This document shows positions 60,093-64,000 of a stretch of DNA of 64,000 nucleotides, in pieces (position 1 is the stretch's first letter; each line of letters opens with the position of its first letter). Origin of the DNA: Streptomyces celluloflavus (lineage in GTDB: Bacteria > Actinomycetota > Actinomycetes > Streptomycetales > Streptomycetaceae); NCBI GenBank assembly GCA_000720995.1, contig JOEL01000005.1, positions 1 to 64,000 of the forward strand, given 5' to 3'. The notes beneath the pieces are model-generated. The model was not told the DNA's origin, searched no databases, and saw only the letters and a program-made list of their open reading frames with translations. A program made the translations under genes and the position numbers.

Positions 60093-61655
60093 TCAGGCGT
60101 CCTGCAGGGCGTCGTCCTCGAACCGGCACGACGCGGCTTGCACGGCGTCGTCGCGGATCGCGCCGGCGATGTCGTAGGCGCGGTCCACGATGGAGGGCAG
60201 GCCGAAGGTGAAGAACAGGCTGCCCGACGCCAGATCGCCGAGCGCGTACAGCCTGCGGTCGGTCATGCCGTTCACCACCAGCCGGCTGGTCGCACGCTCC
60301 ACCCGCACGCCGCCGCGCGGATGCCGTTCGGCGAGGTGCGCCCCGACCATGGCGGCGACCAGCGGCTCGGCGCTGGGCGACTGGAGGCGGGGCGAGGAGT
60401 TCACGGCGTTGACCAGGATGTCGGCCCGGTGGGCGGGCCCGTCGCCGTCGGTGCGGGCGGTGAATCCGCCGCCGGCCGCCGGCTCGATGTGCCGCAGGCC
60501 CGGGACGATCTCCAGCTGCCCGCTGTCGATGAGGCCGAGCAGCGCGGCGGCCGAGGCCGGGGGCATCGGGCAGCACAGGCTCATCACCGCGCGGTGGTGC
60601 GCGCGCAGCAACTGGTCCTTCTCGTGCTCGGGCAGCCGCGGCCACACATCGGGCCCGGTGGCCGGCACCGCGTGCTGGAGGATGCGCAACGCCTGGCTGG
60701 GGGAGTCCACTTCGGCCAGATGCCTGCGCAGCCGCCGCACCGGATCCCCGTCGGTGAACGCCGCGATCTCCGCGGAGACCGAGCCGAGGTCCTCGCCCGC
60801 CGCCGCGAACTCCGCGCGCATCGTGGCGACCACCTCCTCCAGCGTCACCGTCTCACCGCGCGCCGCCGCCTCGCGGAACCGCTGGGGGGTGAAGTGCCGC
60901 AGCGTGTACGGCAGGGGGCGCTGGCGCACCAGCGGCAGGACACCGGTGCGCGAGAGCAGCAGCATGCGGCCGCGGTGTCCGCGGGCGGCCAGGGAGAGCA
61001 CCACATCCACTCCGGTCAGCCCGCTGCCGACCACCCCGACCCGCTGCTGGGGGTCGATCCCCGCCAGCGAGTGCATCAGCGGGTAGGGATCCGCGATGAA
61101 CCCCGCGGAGCCCGTCAGGGAGTAGGGGTCGCCGGGTAACCCGCGACCCACGCATAAGACGGCGTGGTCGACCCGCACCCGCCTGCCGTGCTCGGTCCCC
61201 AGCACCACTCCGCCGCCCGCCGGGGTCATCCGGGCCACCCGCTCGCGCACCACCTCGGTGCGCCAGCCGCGCTGCTCCAGCCGGCGCAGCGCCTCGTGCG
61301 CCGAATGCTCCAGATAGCTGCCGAAGACGGCGCGCGGCACGAAGCGGGTGCCGATGAACGGATCCGCGAAGTCCCGGCCGGCGCCGGCCGCCGCATCGCG
61401 CTCGGCCAGCCACCGCTGGAAGAGGGTGTGGTCGCCGAACCGGACGGACATGCCCTCCGGCGCGATGTTCACCCGCACCGTCTCCAGGTCCGGTTGGTAG
61501 GGCCGGCCGCGCCACAAATGGCGCGACGGTTCGAAGACGGTGACGCTGCCCGGCGGGGTGTCGGTCTCGGCGAGCGCGTCGAGCAGACAGACGGCGGACG
61601 CCCCGCCCCCCACCACGCCTATATCGACAGTACGGCTCATATCGCTTGAGCCCAT
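60093..61655 (-). CDS. pfam13454-type FAD/NAD(P)-binding oxidoreductase
   Basis: A 520-residue flavoprotein with an N-terminal Rossmann motif IGVVGGGASAVCLLDALAE, then SVTVFEPSRHLWRGRPYQPD with RVNIAPEGMSVRFGD, a second nucleotide site RVGVVGSGLTGVDVVLSLAA near 200, and LYALGDLASGSLFFTF near the end. This layout (NAD_binding_9) is shared by many N-hydroxylase-like or regulatory flavoproteins and distantly by the CreE-like gene of region 3. It is first in the minus-strand group of region 5. ATG at 61655 follows AGGGGG; an ATG five codons later is possible. Substrate unknown. Confidence 0.87.
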   Translation of the reverse strand: MGSSDMSRTVDIGVVGGGASAVCLLDALAETDTPPGSVTVFEPSRHLWRGRPYQPDLETVRVNIAPEGMSVRFGDHTLFQRWLAERDAAAGAGRDFADPFIGTRFVPRAVFGSYLEHSAHEALRRLEQRGWRTEVVRERVARMTPAGGGVVLGTEHGRRVRVDHAVLCVGRGLPGDPYSLTGSAGFIADPYPLMHSLAGIDPQQRVGVVGSGLTGVDVVLSLAARGHRGRMLLLSRTGVLPLVRQRPLPYTLRHFTPQRFREAAARGETVTLEEVVATMRAEFAAAGEDLGSVSAEIAAFTDGDPVRRLRRHLAEVDSPSQALRILQHAVPATGPDVWPRLPEHEKDQLLRAHHRAVMSLCCPMPPASAAALLGLIDSGQLEIVPGLRHIEPAAGGGFTARTDGDGPAHRADILVNAVNSSPRLQSPSAEPLVAAMVGAHLAERHPRGGVRVERATSRLVVNGMTDRRLYALGDLASGSLFFTFGLPSIVDRAYDIAGAIRDDAVQAASCRFEDDALQDA

Positions 61656-62548
61656 GATTGGCACGTCCCCCTAGTTATGAGCCATAGGCCGATCGCAAAG
61701 GGAGCAGCGTGATCCGACACCCGAAAGCGGGTGGAAAGTGGTCCGGGGATCAAACGGAAGACGATCGTCCACCGTCCTGGCCGGGCGAGACCGGCCAGAC
61801 GACTGCATATGAGGTGAGCATCACGCGCACGAAATGCATGCGCAACATTCGAGCAAGACTCAGCACCCCCGCTGTGAAAGCGGCTTGAGACTACCTCTGC
61901 GCAAGGGGCCGGTCAACGCGGTGAAGCGGGATATGGCCGCCCCGGAGCCCGCCTGTGCGGGACTATTCGGCCGGTGTGAATGACGATGGACAGTTAGAGG
62001 TTGTTTGTGAACTCCACATGACCTGCTGGCGCTACCGGCTGTTCACGGGTCGATACATCGAACGCTTCGACGGTACCCCCTGTCCGCCGCCCGATCAATC
62101 GCTTCCCCGGTTGAATGGTGCGCAACCACCGTTATACGAAGCGTAGTTGGGCGATTACCCATGTGGATCTTGACTCGTCGGGTCCCGTATGGGGAGGATT
62201 GGCGAGGCCATGCACCTGACGAGCTCCGAATAGACCGACCGGCCACGGCACACGGCAACGAGCCGAAGCCGGCCGGACCGAAGATTCGACCGAAGAGCCG
62301 ACCGAAGGAATAGACGGACAGCGGTGCGGTGTTACACCGCAAATTCATCCGTCGGCGTATCCGAGAACAGACGAGTCGCTGATCATTGATACGGGCACCG
62401 CGCGGCAGCAAGCGGGCACCGAAAATGGGGGGTGCGATGTCATGAACGAGAGTCCGGGCGCATTACCAATACGACGTCGTCATGATGTCGAGCACCTGGG
62501 GAACCCCCGCACCGTCGCCGGGTTCCCGCCCCGGGGGGAATCCCCCCG
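61656..62548. promoter_or_regulatory. 0.9-kb divergent regulatory region with direct repeats
   Basis: Separates the divergent flavoprotein and aldehyde dehydrogenase genes and is clearly less G+C-rich than the genes, typical of a complex promoter region. Three copies of GACCGAAG recur at exact 12-bp spacing (62276-62283, 62288-62295, 62300-62307), and AATAGACSGAC occurs twice around them (62229 and 62309). A 63-codon open frame (61955-62146) has atypical codons including TTA and is not called. Confidence 0.6.
62532..62548 (+). promoter_or_regulatory. hairpin overlapping the ribosome site of the dehydrogenase gene
   Basis: CGGGGGGAATCCCCCCG forms a 7-bp G:C stem with a three-base loop ending one base before the ATG. 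The GGGGGGA is also the only Shine-Dalgarno-like sequence, so translation should be restrained unless the stem opens. Confidence 0.6.
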
Positions 62549-64000
62549 ATGACACAAGGTACCGAGACGGCCGGAAAAGACCGCCAGGTCCGCCACCTCA
62601 TCGGCGGCCGGGCCGCCGACTCCACGGGCGACGAGACCTTCGAGACCAGGAACCCGCACGACAACTCGGTGATCGGCACGGTCACCCGGGGCACCGCCGC
62701 CGACGCCGAACGGGCGATCACCTCGGCGCGCAAGGCGTTCGACGAGGGCCCGTGGCCCAAGATGACACCACGCGAGAGGCGCACCGTCCTGCACGACGTG
62801 GCCGACGCCGTGGACGCCCACCGCGAGGAACTCGCCCAGCTGGAGACCGCCGACAGCGGCAAACTCCTCCACCAGGCACTGCACGGCGAGATGCCACGGG
62901 TGGCCCAGAACCTCCGCTTCTTCGCCGACTACGCCGCCATGGCCGGCAACGAGGCGTACCCGGACGGCGCGACCCTCAGCTACACCCTCTACCCGCCCGC
63001 CGGCGTCGTCTCCGCGATCAGCCCGTGGAACGCCCCGCTGATGCTGGCCACCTGGAAGGTCGCCCCGGCGCTGGCGTTCGGCAACACGGTGGTGCTCAAG
63101 CCCGCACCGCAGACGCCGCTCACCGCCACCCGGTTCGGCGAACTGGCCACCGCCGCCGGCCTGCCCGACGGCGTCCTCAACATCGTCCACGGCTTCGGCG
63201 GTGACGAAGTGGCCGGCCCGCTGACCGGCGACCCGCGCGTGGACCGCATCACCTTCACCGGCTCCAGCGCCACCGGGGCCCGGATCATGGCGTCCGCCGC
63301 CGCCCACCTGACCCCGGTCTCCGCCGAGATGGGCGGCAAATCGGCCAACATCGTCTTCGACGACGCCGATCTGGACGTCGCGGTACCCGAATCGATCAGA
63401 GCGATCTTCGCCGGCTCCGGCCAGATGTGCTTCGCCGGATCGCGGCTCTTCGTCCAGCGCGGAATCCTCCCCGCATTCCTGGAACGCTTCACCGCGGAAG
63501 CCGAACGCATCACCGTCGGCGACCCGAAGAACCAGGAAACCGCCATGGGCCCGCTCATCGAACAGCGGCACCTGGACAAGGTGCACGGCTACGTCGAACT
63601 CGCCCGCAGCGAAGGCGGCTCGGTCCTCACCGGCGGCTCGCCCCTGACCACCGGCGGCCTGGAACGCGGTTTCTACTACCCGCCCACCATCATCACCGGG
63701 CTGGCCAACGAATCCCGCACCGCCCAGGAAGAGATCTTCGGCCCGGTGGAAACGGTCATTCCCTTCGACACCGAGCAGGAAGCCCTGCACCTGGCGAATT
63801 CCAGCCCGTACGGACTGGGCGGAATCCTGTTCACCACCGATCTCGACCGGGCCCACCGGATGGCAGCCGCCTGGCAGGCGGGCACGGTATGGGTGAACTG
63901 TTTCTTCGAGCGCGATCTGCGCCTGCCGTTCGGCGGCCAGGGCATCAGCGGAATCGGCCGGGAAGGCGGACAGCACTCCCGCGAGTTCTTCACCGAACCC
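62549..64000 (+). CDS. aldehyde dehydrogenase of the muconic-semialdehyde type, partial at the right edge
   Basis: 484 residues are visible with no stop; only the last few are missing. Catalytic motifs are ISPWNAPLMLATWKVAPALA, FTGSSATGARI, the Glu in EMGGKSANIVF and the nucleophile Cys in GQMCFAGSR. The end block WVNCFFERDLRLPFGG with SGIGREGG is characteristic of 2-hydroxymuconic, 5-carboxymethyl-2-hydroxymuconic and 2-aminomuconic semialdehyde dehydrogenases. It would oxidise a ring-cleavage product to the acid. A ring-cleaving dioxygenase is expected further right. Divergent from the HpaB-type group, probably under shared control. Confidence 0.92.
   Translation, partial: MTQGTETAGKDRQVRHLIGGRAADSTGDETFETRNPHDNSVIGTVTRGTAADAERAITSARKAFDEGPWPKMTPRERRTVLHDVADAVDAHREELAQLETADSGKLLHQALHGEMPRVAQNLRFFADYAAMAGNEAYPDGATLSYTLYPPAGVVSAISPWNAPLMLATWKVAPALAFGNTVVLKPAPQTPLTATRFGELATAAGLPDGVLNIVHGFGGDEVAGPLTGDPRVDRITFTGSSATGARIMASAAAHLTPVSAEMGGKSANIVFDDADLDVAVPESIRAIFAGSGQMCFAGSRLFVQRGILPAFLERFTAEAERITVGDPKNQETAMGPLIEQRHLDKVHGYVELARSEGGSVLTGGSPLTTGGLERGFYYPPTIITGLANESRTAQEEIFGPVETVIPFDTEQEALHLANSSPYGLGGILFTTDLDRAHRMAAAWQAGTVWVNCFFERDLRLPFGGQGISGIGREGGQHSREFFTEP

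Noticed and set aside
57963-61139. 1058-codon + strand frame opposite the HpaB group
   Set aside because: Arg/His/Pro/Val shadow composition; the minus strand encodes several well-conserved enzymes.
61955-62146. 63-codon open frame in the regulatory gap
   Set aside because: Atypical codons including TTA, no ribosome site and no family likeness; kept only as a remark.

Overview
The window is very G+C-rich actinobacterial DNA whose codon third positions are almost all G or C, with rare TTA leucine codons confined to regulatory or secondary-metabolic genes. Together with a large LAL-family LuxR regulator, a MocR regulator, many ATGA/GTGA start-stop overlaps and back-to-back biosynthetic loci, this points to a Streptomyces (or close relative) chromosome, probably an accessory arm.

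Region 1 (about 1-18.6 kb) looks like a dithiolopyrrolone locus of the holomycin (hlm) type. It holds a Cy-A-PCP NRPS with cysteine-type selectivity (hlmE), a GMC flavo-oxidoreductase (hlmD), a type II thioesterase (hlmC) and an acyl-CoA dehydrogenase (hlmB) in one + strand operon. A PPC-decarboxylase-like flavoprotein (hlmF) lies divergently upstream. To the left are a LAL regulator with two TTA codons, a metallophosphoesterase, and an odd C-A NRPS protein. Its adenylation domain is split by about 350 residues of Ala/Gly/Thr repeat and lacks its C-terminal subdomain. The thioredoxin-reductase-like, acyltransferase and globin genes known from holomycin clusters are not in the window and may lie further left.

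Region 2 (18.7-22.5 kb) is a small accessory block: a MocR regulator divergent from an MFS exporter, then an NAD-dependent epimerase.

Region 3 (22.6-35.6 kb) contains a minus-strand gene group: a nitrosuccinate lyase (CreD-like) and a nitrosuccinate synthase (CreE-like), overlapping by 4 bp, then a bicovalent BBE-type oxidase, a 2-aminobenzoate-CoA ligase and a second, divergent adenylating ligase resembling the CreM diazotising family. This is an aspartate-nitrosuccinate (nitrous acid) pathway joined to aromatic-acid activation, so a diazo or N-N product from an aminobenzoate-type precursor is plausible. It faces a complete phenylacetyl-CoA epoxidase operon (paaABCDE) across a shared promoter region with a perfect 15-bp palindrome.

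Region 4 (35.6-50.8 kb) is mostly ordinary: an HTH regulator, lipoproteins, a two-domain GNAT, a DHA2 exporter divergent from an XRE-cupin regulator, a DAO-family flavoenzyme, a DoxX protein, an alpha/beta hydrolase plus TetR pair with a clear 19-bp operator, a small membrane protein and a P-loop protein. Several intergenic stretches hold degenerate short repeats.

Region 5 (50.9-64 kb) looks like another, unassigned biosynthetic locus. On the minus strand it runs: pfam13454-type flavoprotein, HpaB-type two-component aromatic hydroxylase, flavin reductase, aminotransferase, RraA/HMG-aldolase-fold protein, S-adenosylhomocysteinase, ATP-grasp ligase and MFS exporter. On the + strand is a hydroxymuconic/aminomuconic-semialdehyde-type dehydrogenase cut by the right edge. 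The set suggests an aromatic (perhaps meta-cleaved) amino acid that is ligated into a small peptide and exported.
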